Of a stretch of DNA of 39,195 nt, positions 12,787 to 21,538 are shown in pieces; positions within the stretch are counted from its first letter, which is position 1, and every line of letters begins with the position of its first letter. The stretch comes from a virus. Where the stretch lies: positions 1 to 39,195 of IMG/VR virus record IMGVR_UViG_3300029448_006048; one strand, 5' to 3'. Both the position numbers and the translations under genes were made by a program. A model generated the notes under the pieces. The model saw nothing but the letters and a program-made list of their open reading frames with translations, searched no databases and was not told the DNA's origin.

Positions 12787-14412
12787 ATGGCTTTAAATCT
12801 ATCGAGAAATACCAAAGTATTTGTAAGCTCTGTAAATGGAGTTGGATCAACTGGCGGAGTTTTAACCTGCCACGTAAGTACTGTTGGATCAGGATATTCT
12901 GTAGGAGACATCTGCTCTTTTGCAAACTCTGCAGGCGGCGGAACTGGCTTTAAGTGTCACGTACTATCCCTTGGGAGTGGTGGTGCTGTAGCATCAATTG
13001 GAGTTCCTAATAACTTTAGGGGCGCTGGATATGCAGTGGATGAAACTGTTACGGAAAACGGCACAGCAGTATTAAGCGATCCATCCACTGATGCTGGCGG
13101 TTCTGGTTTAGTTGTAACTATTGATTCTATATCAGCTACTACCACACAAGATGGTACAAGAGCTGGTACAGGATTATTCAAAGGTAATGAAAAAACTGCC
13201 AACACATTTAGAGTTGGTGTACTAGACGGATATAGTTTTTCACAGGGTTCAGACTCAAGTGACGTAACAATATCAGAAGCAGGTGCAGCACCTAACAGGG
13301 GTTCAAAAAGATTCAATGATTCTTTACCACCAGCAGAATGGTCATTTGGTACATATGTACGACCATTTGTTCATGGAGCAGCTTCTTTCAGAGTTGCAGA
13401 CGATCATGACTGTGTTGAAAACATTTTATGGGCAGCTATTTCAGGTACAGCGTTACCTGATGACGCAGCAGCTAATGGACGTGGTGTAGTAGTCGGAACT
13501 ACTGCTCAAAACGGTTCAATATGTAACTTTGAAAAATCAGACGTTCACGAACTTATGAAACTTAGTATATTCTTTGCACTAGAAAATACAACATACAGGC
13601 TTAACCAAGCCCAAGTTAACCAAGCCGAGGTAGACTTTTCTATCGACGGTATTGCCTCAATTACATGGTCTGGAAACGCAACAACAATTGACCAAGTAGA
13701 GCAACCACTTGAAGATCCTTCCAAGTATATTATTCAGACTACTTCAGAAGCAGCACCAACCAGTGCTAGTACTGATACTTATGCAGAGTGCTTCAACTAT
13801 GTTGACACTACCGGTCCTCAAGATGCTGATTATTTAAGAAATAAATTATCAACACTATATCTTGATGCCGATGCACAAGGTGGTGGCGCAGCTTCAAATG
13901 GTTTAGACAACAAAACTTATGATATTAATATCACAGGTGGTTCTCTAACTATAGCAAACAACGTTACTTATGTAACACCAGAAACCATTGGTATCGTAGA
14001 TAAGCCGATTGGCTCATTTACAGGTGCTAGGGTAATTAGTGGTTCTTTAACCATGTACCTTGATACCAAATCAAATGGTTCTAACCAACTATTAACAGAT
14101 ATGGCTAACGCAACTGACCTTGTAACAAACTCTTTTGACATGAGATTGTTCATGGGCGTAGCCGGTACTGTTGCATCAGATGGTGATGCCAGTGACTCTA
14201 ACGACTTCACTGCACCAGGTGTAGAATTTAATATGCCAAGAGCTCAGTTGTCAATACCGACAATTGAAGTTGGTGACTTAGTCTCAACTACTTTAGAATT
14301 TGCAGCCCACGGGTCAGATCTTCTAACTGGTAATGAGATTTCAGTTAAATACTTAGGCGGAACTTCGCATACCCAAACAGGGTACTTAAGCGCTAGCTCT
14401 AACGCAGCCTAA
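12787..14412 (+). CDS. Major tail tube protein with inserted N-terminal repeat domain
   Basis: This is a 541-residue protein with a strong TAGGAG site after a 65-base gap, as expected for an abundant protein. The tube signature includes NTFRVGVLDGYSFSQ, PPAEWSFGTYVRPF and GARVISGSLTMYLD, then PRAQLSIPTIEVGD near the end. Residues about 18-117 interrupt the usual start (NTKVFVSS) with two pseudo-repeats of a glycine-rich beta unit (GSGYSVGD and GAGYAVDE). These are probably surface-displayed domains on the tube. The length is well above the 150-350 typical for tube proteins. The tube call is fairly sure; a sheath was considered and is not supported. Confidence 0.75.
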   Translation: MALNLSRNTKVFVSSVNGVGSTGGVLTCHVSTVGSGYSVGDICSFANSAGGGTGFKCHVLSLGSGGAVASIGVPNNFRGAGYAVDETVTENGTAVLSDPSTDAGGSGLVVTIDSISATTTQDGTRAGTGLFKGNEKTANTFRVGVLDGYSFSQGSDSSDVTISEAGAAPNRGSKRFNDSLPPAEWSFGTYVRPFVHGAASFRVADDHDCVENILWAAISGTALPDDAAANGRGVVVGTTAQNGSICNFEKSDVHELMKLSIFFALENTTYRLNQAQVNQAEVDFSIDGIASITWSGNATTIDQVEQPLEDPSKYIIQTTSEAAPTSASTDTYAECFNYVDTTGPQDADYLRNKLSTLYLDADAQGGGAASNGLDNKTYDINITGGSLTIANNVTYVTPETIGIVDKPIGSFTGARVISGSLTMYLDTKSNGSNQLLTDMANATDLVTNSFDMRLFMGVAGTVASDGDASDSNDFTAPGVEFNMPRAQLSIPTIEVGDLVSTTLEFAAHGSDLLTGNEISVKYLGGTSHTQTGYLSASSNAA

Positions 14413-14417
14413 GTCTA

Positions 14418-15329
14418 ATGTCATATAGTTTTCTCAAGGAGAGTAAGCTATACCTCGTATATGGCGGGAACAAGTATAGAATCTATACTACTACCGCCAT
14501 TACGTTTTCCCAAACATTTGCGGAAGATTCATACCCAGTAAAGACTTTGCATGATCAATCAAAAATGTTTGAAGGCTCAACGATTACAAAAGCTAACCCA
14601 GCTAATTTTTCGTTTGAAGTTCCTTTAACAGCAGAAAAAGATGAAAGCATAGTAATAACTTTGTTAAGTGATCTAACTGATGCTCAGTTAAAATCATTTG
14701 ATCTTTATGTACAAACAGGAAGTAGTACATTTAAAATAGAAAACGCAGTAATTACTAATGCCGATTTTGCTTTTGCTACAAGAGAACAATTCTCAGTAGC
14801 AATAAGTGGACAAGGGACTAAATTAACAAGAGCCGGTAACGAAAGTTACACCATTCCTGGAAGCCTTCAATCTGAATCTTCCACAAGAACGCCTCAAACA
14901 ATTTATCCAGTGGTAACAATTGACAGCTTAGATATGAGCTCGATTCTCAGTGCAAACGTAAGTATAAGCACAGAGATTAGTTGGACAAAGTATGACAATC
15001 TTCACGATAGTCTATCTGTAACCAACTCAAGTAATGCAATGTTTCCAAGTACTTACACAATAGGTAAGCGTATAGCATCGGGAGCTATAACACAGTACCA
15101 AAACGATAATAATATAACACAATTTGATGACTTTAATACTAGTAGCAATTTGATTTTAAAAGCAGTAGAAACAGGAAAAGCAAGTAGTGATAGTGGATTC
15201 TTTCAATTACAATTAAATCCAGTATCATATACAGCAAGAATGGGTGTAGCAGAAGTTTACACACAATCTTATGACTTTACTTCTACAGACAATACAGCTA
15301 TAAGTACGCGCATCACTCAATATTCATAG
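14418..15329 (+). CDS. Second tail-tube-like protein
   Basis: This is a 303-residue, beta-rich protein following the first tube gene by 5 bases. The N-terminal half has PANFSFEVPLTAEKDES and SFDLYVQTGSSTFKIEN, then REQFSVAISGQG, a pattern of tube-type beta sandwich strands. The C-terminal half seems to repeat the theme (ILSANVSISTEISWTKYD, then YTIGKRIASGAI). It may be a two-domain tube-like protein acting near tail tip or neck, or a second tube subunit. I do not recognise a specific family, so the call rests on strand pattern and position. Confidence 0.55.
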   Translation: MSYSFLKESKLYLVYGGNKYRIYTTTAITFSQTFAEDSYPVKTLHDQSKMFEGSTITKANPANFSFEVPLTAEKDESIVITLLSDLTDAQLKSFDLYVQTGSSTFKIENAVITNADFAFATREQFSVAISGQGTKLTRAGNESYTIPGSLQSESSTRTPQTIYPVVTIDSLDMSSILSANVSISTEISWTKYDNLHDSLSVTNSSNAMFPSTYTIGKRIASGAITQYQNDNNITQFDDFNTSSNLILKAVETGKASSDSGFFQLQLNPVSYTARMGVAEVYTQSYDFTSTDNTAISTRITQYS

Positions 15330-15342
15330 GAGAATATAAAAC

Positions 15343-15786
15343 ATGGAATTAAAAAGCTTATTAGTGGATACTAAAACCACTTGGGTTGAGTTTCCAGGAC
15401 TATCTGACTTTGAAGTCGAACTAGCAAACTTATCCCGAAAAGAACTCGTAGCATTACGAAAAAAATGCACAAATAACAAATTCAATCGTAAAACAAGAGG
15501 CTTTGAAGAAACTCTTGATGACGAAAAGTTCGTAAAAGAATTTACAGCAGCGACTGTAAAGAACTGGAAAGGACTTAAATTAAAATACTTAGAAGATTTA
15601 CTACTAGTTGATTTAAAAGGTCAAGATGTAAACCAAGAGTTAGAATATTCAGACGCTAATGCTGAACAACTCGTAGAAAACTCATCAGAGTTTGATAACT
15701 GGCTCAACGAGGTAGTCTTCGACTTAGAAAACTTTCGTAGCGGAAGCAAAGAACAAAATACTGGACCGACTGAAGAACTATCTTAA
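15343..15786 (+). CDS. Tail assembly chaperone, upstream frame (gpG-like)
   Basis: This is a 147-residue, acidic, helical protein preceded by AGGAGA. It begins with a short beta region (TTWVEFPGLSDFEVEL) followed by helices (LSRKELVALRKKCTNN, then FVKEFTAATVKNWKGL). The content and position, after tube genes and before tape measure, are those of siphovirus tail assembly chaperones, which coat the tape measure. The frame stops at 15784-15786. The next chaperone-like frame is already open from 15728, suggesting a frameshifted extended product as in lambda G/GT. Confidence 0.8.
   Translation: MELKSLLVDTKTTWVEFPGLSDFEVELANLSRKELVALRKKCTNNKFNRKTRGFEETLDDEKFVKEFTAATVKNWKGLKLKYLEDLLLVDLKGQDVNQELEYSDANAEQLVENSSEFDNWLNEVVFDLENFRSGSKEQNTGPTEELS
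15728..15786 (+). other. Candidate recoding (+1 or -2 frameshift) window between tail chaperones
   Basis: The downstream chaperone frame is open from 15728 (after a TAG at 15725-15727) and overlaps the upstream frame to its stop at 15784-15786. Going from the first frame to the second needs +1 or -2, not the common -1. A plausible +1 site is TTT-C at 15733-15736, where Phe-tRNA could re-pair on TTC. Codons between shift and ATG give a helical, chaperone-like sequence (KNKILDRLKNYLKHDAIG). The ATG at 15803 has no proper ribosome-binding site. Confidence 0.45.
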
Positions 15787-15802
15787 ACACGATGCTATAG
15801 GC

Positions 15803-16129
15803 ATGACTAAGGATCAATACCTTAGAATGATAGAACAAACAGGGGAAGAAATAGATTGGGATAGATGTCCTGCAGAGATAGAAGATTTTCCTGACAGTAT
15901 ACATACGGCTATGAATATATACAATTCTTGTGGCAATAGAATGGCTTCAGATATTGGATATATGGGTAAAGATTTTACAAATTTAGAAATGCTACTTGAT
16001 ATGTACAATGTAAGTACAGGAATAGAAAGAGAGTGGCAAATAGAATTACTATTATTCCTCGATGGAGAAACCATCAAAGATTCTCAGCAAAGATTAAAAG
16101 CTGAACATGATAAGTTAAGAAAGAAATAA
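15803..16129 (+). CDS. Tail assembly chaperone, downstream frame (gpT-like)
   Basis: This is a 108-residue product from the ATG at 15803. It includes MTKDQYLRMIEQTGEEIDWD, CPAEIEDFPDSIHTAMNIYN and IGYMGKDFTNLEMLL, motifs I recognise from the protein preceding the tape measure in marine siphoviruses. Only a weak TAGG two bases before the ATG is available, and the frame continues upstream to 15728, so it is probably made mainly as the C-terminal part of a frameshift fusion with the upstream chaperone. The stop is followed at once by the tape-measure ATG. Confidence 0.8.
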   Translation: MTKDQYLRMIEQTGEEIDWDRCPAEIEDFPDSIHTAMNIYNSCGNRMASDIGYMGKDFTNLEMLLDMYNVSTGIEREWQIELLLFLDGETIKDSQQRLKAEHDKLRKK

Positions 16130-19100
16130 ATGGCAGATAATAAAGTACTATTTACGTTAGAACTCCAGCAAAAAGGGAATCAAATTTCTGTCGTCCGAAA
16201 ACAGACAGACCAACTTGCAAAATCAACTTCAAATGTTGAGACTGCAGAGCGTAAAAGAAATAAAACTGCAAATACTACTTATACTCGTCAAAAACAAGGT
16301 ATTATTCAAACAGCGAATAGTACTAAAAACTTTTCAAAACTTTCACAATCAATAGACGGAGGCGGGGGTGGTCCTGGAGGACTTGTCCGCGCATACGCTC
16401 TTTTAGCAGCTAACGTTTTTGCACTTAGTGCAGCGTTTCAAGTATTTTCATCAGCTGCTCAAATAGACACCTTAACAGAATCTATGAGACAATTAGAAAT
16501 TGTTTCTGGTAGAGCTATTATGGGTGTTGCAAGAGACTTACAAGAAGCAACAGGCTTTGGTATGAGTTTTGCAGAATCTATGAGATCAACTTCTTTAGCA
16601 TTAAGTGCTGGATTTGACAGTAGTCAAATATCCGCTTTAGGTGAAGTAGCAAGAAACGCTGCTGTATCCTTAGGTAGAAACTTACCTGATGCTCTTGATA
16701 GAATCTTTCGTGGTGTAATTAAAGTAGAACCAGAACTCTTGGATGAGATTGGTTTATTTGTTCGTGTAAATGACGCATCAGCAAAATATGCAGCAACTAT
16801 AGGAAAGTCGGTTGGAGACTTAACAGAGTTTGAAAAACGACAAGCATTCTTAAACGAAGCCTTAGATCAAGGAACAAGTAAATTTGCAGCTTTTGCAGAG
16901 GTCGAAAACGATCCTTTTGCCTTGCTTGCAACAACTTTTGCGGATATTTCACAAGCTGTACTTAGTTTCCTAAATAATGCAATCGGACCAGCAGTAAGGT
17001 TTTTATCAGAGAATAAGTTAATATTTTCTACTGTATTTGCAGCAGTAGCTTTCACACTACTTAAAATGGCAATACCTGCAATGGGAGCCTTCACTAATTC
17101 ACTAGCTGTACAAGCAGCTGCAGCAAAAAAATCTATTGATAAACAGAATGAAGCAAATAAAAACAGAGCTGCATTAAGTCGTCAACAACATAAAGAATTT
17201 TTACGACAAGAAGCAGATAAAAAAGCCGCTCTTGCAGAAACAGCTAGAGCAACTTCACAAGCAGGTCCTCAAGCTAAATTAGCTGTTAGAGGAAAAGATA
17301 AATCAAAAAATTTAGAAAGCGCATTAAATAAAGAATTATCAGGAAAATCAAGATTACAAGTAGTAGAACAACGAATTACTGACTTAAAAACAAAACAAGG
17401 TTTTGCTCAAAGAATGAATAATGAAGATGCAAAAGAAGAACTAAGATTATTAGAAGCCGAGTCAGTTCTTTTAAAAGATCAACTATCAACAGAAACTGCT
17501 ATTTCTAATGTTAAAGACATGGAAGGAATTAAAGCAGGTGAACTTACAGACATAGAAACTAAAAAATTAAGTAAAAAAGCTATAGTGGCCGAAGGACTAG
17601 CTAAAGTTGTTAATACTGCACAAACTCAAGGATTTAGTGCAGCGCAAGCAGACTTAAGAATTCAGTTACAATTAACAGAAGCAGAACTTACTCAACAAGG
17701 AATTACGTTTGGATTTTTAGATAAAATAATGTTTAAACTAACAGGAACAGCTGCAAATTTAGGTGTAGCTTTCCAAAAAATGATGACAAAACTTATGCCC
17801 TTTGTTAGTGCTATTTTAATAGCTTTGCCTTTTTTACAAGGGTTTGCTAAATGGCTAGGATTTAGTGGAGCAGCAGCCCAAGCTTTAAAAGAAAGTGTAA
17901 GCGAATTAGATGATACAATGGAGCTACTAGCTCCTAGAGTAGATCATGTTAATGAACAGTTTGAAAAATTCGGAGATGATTTTGTAGCTTATAATAAAGG
18001 TTTAGAAAGTTTTCAAGAAACAATACTTACTACTGTAACAGCTATTAATAAAGCAGCAGATGCTTTAGCATATTATAGAGAAAATACAGATTTATTAATT
18101 CAAGCGTTTGATTCAGACTCTTTAAAAAAATCTATTTTTGGAATGTTTTTTGAGACTGCAGACGAAAAAGTTGCAAAAGCACAAAATGCTCTTATTAAAA
18201 CTTTAAAAGACGGTAAGTTTGGGATGACTAAAGGAATGGCTGATTTAATTAAGGAATTTGAAGCTGCAGACTCTTCATTATTTGGTGATGCAGAAAGACG
18301 TAAATTATTTCCACAAATAGCTGAAGAGGCTGAAGCAGCAGCAAAAGGCGTTAAAAATATGCGATCTGCTATTGATGGAGCAGCAGACTCAGCTAGAGCA
18401 TTTACAAATGCATTTCTAAAATCTACAGATTTTGATAAACCTTTAGCCAGTTTACGACAAATAAATGCAGCACTAGAAGCTAGAAGACAGATTGTTACTG
18501 TAGAAGATGACGGTACTATTACAAGAACTTCAGGTGAATTAGTTCTTACAGAACTTCAAAGACTAAATTATGCAAAAGAATTAAATAAGAACCAAGCTTT
18601 AAGAGCAATAATGACTCAAGAAGAACGAGATATATTAGCAGCCACAACAACAACTGGAGAAGGCTACTTAAAAGTTTTAAAAGACATAGAAAATAGATTT
18701 TTTAGACAACAACAAATTATAATTAGAATTAAAGCAGAACTAAATGAAATATCAAAAGTTTCAAAGATTTTTGAGAAAAGTCAAAAGGTAACAGCAGAAA
18801 GCGCCGAAAGAATAATAAGACTAGAATCAGCATCAGTTAATTTAAATATGCAAAAGGCTAATGCTATGTTTGAAAGTGCTAAAAGTGCTACAAACTTAAC
18901 TGAAGAACAACTACGACAGTTTGCATTGTCAAGAGACTTATTAGACTTTGAAAACGATAGCCGTTTAGAAGGAGAGAATTCAGTACAAGTTCAAGCAGCC
19001 ATATCTGCTTTTAAAGAAAAAGAGTTAATACTATTAGAAGGAATAGTTGCTAAAGCAACAGAACAACAAAGAATTGACTTAGAAAGATCAAAAATAGCAT

Positions 19101-20818
19101 TACAAAATTTAAAAATACAAGAAAAATTAAATAAATTAGAACTTGAAAAAGAAACTATTCAAAAACGAATAGCTAAGTTTGAAGCCTCAGGAGAAACTGA
19201 CTTAACAGGTGCAGAGCAAATCAAAGCTCTCATGGATGCAGAAGAAACTAGATTAAAGACCGCAAAAGAAAGAATGAGATTAGAAACTAAAATATCTAAT
19301 TTACAATTCAAAGTTTTAGAACTAGAGTTGCGAGTAATGAAACAAAGAGCGGTACAATCAAGGCAAGAAATTGCTGGAATATATGGAGAGAGTGTCGCAG
19401 GATTAGAAAAATTATTAAATGCAGCTGGAGTAGAAGCAATGGAAGGATCATTGGCTGCTCAATTCTTAGAAATGAGAGACACCATTAATAATCTAGACGC
19501 TGGAATATTAGATATAGGAAATGCCTCAGCAGATGCAGCAGCGGTTATAGCAAAAACTTTTTCTGTAGAAGGAATGAAGTTTTTAGACTCTGTACTAAAG
19601 AAAACTAAAGAGTTAGTCCCAGGTGTAACAGAAGATCCTTTTGAAAATTTAAGAGCCAGTCAAACCACTCAGGCAGCTATTGAAGCTGTAAGAGCAGTGG
19701 GCAAAAGAGAATTAAAAACTCTTCAAGACGAATTAACTACCCAAGTAGTCGAAGGCACAATGAGTGCTGACCAAGCAACAAAAGAAGAAGATGAGTTTAA
19801 AGCTGCAATTAAAGCACAAGAAACTAACATGGCTATTAATTTAATGGAAGAAAATTTACTTAACTTTGCTGACAATATAACAGAAGTATTTGGAGCAGAC
19901 GGAGTATTTGTTTCAGCACTAGCAACAGCTTCTGCAAATATTTTAAATCTTGGACAAAACTTTGGAGCAGAATTTGAAGCTGCAGAAACAACAGCAGGAA
20001 AAGTAGCAGTAGCAACTGGTGCTGCCGCATCAGCAATAGGAAATATGATTAGTCTTTCAGCCGCACAAGCTAAACAGCAGACAGGCGAAATAGACAAATT
20101 AATAGAAGCTGAAGAAAAACGAGACGGAAAATCAGCAGCTTCTGTAGCTAAAATTAAAGCACTTGAAGCTAAAAAAGAAGCAATTAAAAGAAAAGCTTTT
20201 GAGTCAAATAAAAAGATGATGCTTGCACAAGCAATTATGTCTACTGCTTCAGGTATTGCATCAGCAATGGCAGGACCTCCTGGTATGCCTTGGAGTGCTG
20301 CATTTGTAGCAGCAGCAGCAGCAATGGGTGCTATGCAAATAAAACTTATTAAAGGAATGACTTATAGTGGTGGTACTTCAGATACTCCAAAAGCTTCTAC
20401 AAATTTAACACTCGGTGGTGGTAGATCAAATAGAGTAAACTTAGCAAAACAAGCAACAGAGGGCGAGCTTTCCTACTTAAGAAACCAACGAGGTGTAGGA
20501 ACAAATGCAAATAACTTTACCCCAAGTGCAGCTTCAGGAATGAAGAATTACTCTACAGGCATGCCAATACAAGTAGGAGAACAAGGACCCGAAATAATAA
20601 CTCCACCTGTAGATATAATTCCAAATGAAGATATTGGAAGAATGGGAACAACAAATATTAATTTCAGCATCAGTGCTGTAGATGGAGCAAGTGTACAGAA
20701 CATGCTAAATGATCAACAAGGAAACATAATATCAATGATTAGACAAGCAGCAAACGAAAACGGTACAGACTTTTTACCTTCAGTAGATACAAGCGTGTAT
20801 GGGAGCTTAGCTAAATAA
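16130..20818 (+). CDS. Tail tape measure protein
   Basis: This 1562-residue protein sets tail length and is ejected with DNA. A low-complexity helical N-terminus is followed by GGGGGPGGLVRAYALLAAN and a long helical body (TMP domain about residues 90-290), with hydrophobic stretches near 90-110, 290-315 and 545-570 that may enter the host membrane. Coiled coils rich in Lys, Glu and Ala fill 330-1350. The alanine-rich helix at about 1360-1400 and GMPIQVGEQGPEIITPP near 1480 are typical tape-measure C-terminal features. At about 1.5 angstrom per residue the tail would be near 230 nm (inference). No peptidase or lytic transglycosylase motif was recognised. Confidence 0.95.
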   Translation: MADNKVLFTLELQQKGNQISVVRKQTDQLAKSTSNVETAERKRNKTANTTYTRQKQGIIQTANSTKNFSKLSQSIDGGGGGPGGLVRAYALLAANVFALSAAFQVFSSAAQIDTLTESMRQLEIVSGRAIMGVARDLQEATGFGMSFAESMRSTSLALSAGFDSSQISALGEVARNAAVSLGRNLPDALDRIFRGVIKVEPELLDEIGLFVRVNDASAKYAATIGKSVGDLTEFEKRQAFLNEALDQGTSKFAAFAEVENDPFALLATTFADISQAVLSFLNNAIGPAVRFLSENKLIFSTVFAAVAFTLLKMAIPAMGAFTNSLAVQAAAAKKSIDKQNEANKNRAALSRQQHKEFLRQEADKKAALAETARATSQAGPQAKLAVRGKDKSKNLESALNKELSGKSRLQVVEQRITDLKTKQGFAQRMNNEDAKEELRLLEAESVLLKDQLSTETAISNVKDMEGIKAGELTDIETKKLSKKAIVAEGLAKVVNTAQTQGFSAAQADLRIQLQLTEAELTQQGITFGFLDKIMFKLTGTAANLGVAFQKMMTKLMPFVSAILIALPFLQGFAKWLGFSGAAAQALKESVSELDDTMELLAPRVDHVNEQFEKFGDDFVAYNKGLESFQETILTTVTAINKAADALAYYRENTDLLIQAFDSDSLKKSIFGMFFETADEKVAKAQNALIKTLKDGKFGMTKGMADLIKEFEAADSSLFGDAERRKLFPQIAEEAEAAAKGVKNMRSAIDGAADSARAFTNAFLKSTDFDKPLASLRQINAALEARRQIVTVEDDGTITRTSGELVLTELQRLNYAKELNKNQALRAIMTQEERDILAATTTTGEGYLKVLKDIENRFFRQQQIIIRIKAELNEISKVSKIFEKSQKVTAESAERIIRLESASVNLNMQKANAMFESAKSATNLTEEQLRQFALSRDLLDFENDSRLEGENSVQVQAAISAFKEKELILLEGIVAKATEQQRIDLERSKIALQNLKIQEKLNKLELEKETIQKRIAKFEASGETDLTGAEQIKALMDAEETRLKTAKERMRLETKISNLQFKVLELELRVMKQRAVQSRQEIAGIYGESVAGLEKLLNAAGVEAMEGSLAAQFLEMRDTINNLDAGILDIGNASADAAAVIAKTFSVEGMKFLDSVLKKTKELVPGVTEDPFENLRASQTTQAAIEAVRAVGKRELKTLQDELTTQVVEGTMSADQATKEEDEFKAAIKAQETNMAINLMEENLLNFADNITEVFGADGVFVSALATASANILNLGQNFGAEFEAAETTAGKVAVATGAAASAIGNMISLSAAQAKQQTGEIDKLIEAEEKRDGKSAASVAKIKALEAKKEAIKRKAFESNKKMMLAQAIMSTASGIASAMAGPPGMPWSAAFVAAAAAMGAMQIKLIKGMTYSGGTSDTPKASTNLTLGGGRSNRVNLAKQATEGELSYLRNQRGVGTNANNFTPSAASGMKNYSTGMPIQVGEQGPEIITPPVDIIPNEDIGRMGTTNINFSISAVDGASVQNMLNDQQGNIISMIRQAANENGTDFLPSVDTSVYGSLAK

Positions 20819-21537
20819 TGGCAACTTTTACTAATTTTACAGATAGATTACCAGATCCTAATTGGGGTATTAATGATGCGGGAGATGGACATCAAACCAA
20901 TTTTACGGAAGGGCCTGGCTTCGCAAGCGTTAAATTTACAAGCGAACAACCGACTTCTTTTAGCCGTACTAACAGTGGACGCGTTACAACTAGGGCGATT
21001 GCTGGACAATATTTTAAAATGCAGATTTCATATAACCCTATGACAAGGGCTCAATTTGAGCCAATCCATAGTTTTTTAATGGAAAAAAGAGGGAGATTAA
21101 AATCGTTTTATGTCGTTCTACCTCAATATACAAACCCTCAAACTACAACCAGTGGGACAATTTCTGTACAGGGTAGTATAACTTCTGGAGATTCAAATTT
21201 TTTAGTAGATGGATTCGATAGTGTAACTGGTGGATTAAAGCCAGGAGACATGTTTAACTTTGCTGATTCATCTAATTCAAACCATAATAAAGCTTACCAG
21301 ATTGTAAGAGTAGCAACTTCTTCAGATAAGTTAGCTACTGATTCTGCACTTAATACTACAGATGAAAGAAGGTTCTATGTAGTACCACCAGTTCAAAAAG
21401 ATGTAGCAGATAATTCAACTATTGACTATGGAAACCCTATGTTTAGAGTAGTACAAACAAGTGACGTTCAAGAGTATTCTCTAGGAACAAATAACTTATT
21501 TTCGTTTTCTTTAAACTTAGAAGAAGCACAGGCATAA
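20818..21537 (+). CDS. Distal/minor tail protein
   Basis: This 239-residue, beta-rich protein overlaps the tape-measure stop. It contains [20 protein letters not shown] and [17 protein letters not shown], which resemble the conserved region of DUF2460/gpM-like minor tail proteins and lie at the tail-tip gene position. A central insertion ([19 protein letters not shown], then [18 protein letters not shown]) resembles small beta modules in tip proteins. It probably forms the ring joining tube and tip. The role is from gene order and partial resemblance. Confidence 0.65.
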   Translation: MATFTNFTDRLPDPNWGINDAGDGHQTNFTEGPGFASVKFTSEQPTSFSRTNSGRVTTRAIAGQYFKMQISYNPMTRAQFEPIHSFLMEKRGRLKSFYVVLPQYTNPQTTTSGTISVQGSITSGDSNFLVDGFDSVTGGLKPGDMFNFADSSNSNHNKAYQIVRVATSSDKLATDSALNTTDERRFYVVPPVQKDVADNSTIDYGNPMFRVVQTSDVQEYSLGTNNLFSFSLNLEEAQA

Positions 21538-21538
21538 C

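Noticed and set aside
12787-14412. Tail sheath protein of a myovirus
   Set aside because: Length is similar, but motifs fit a tube protein and no sheath signature or baseplate wedge genes follow.
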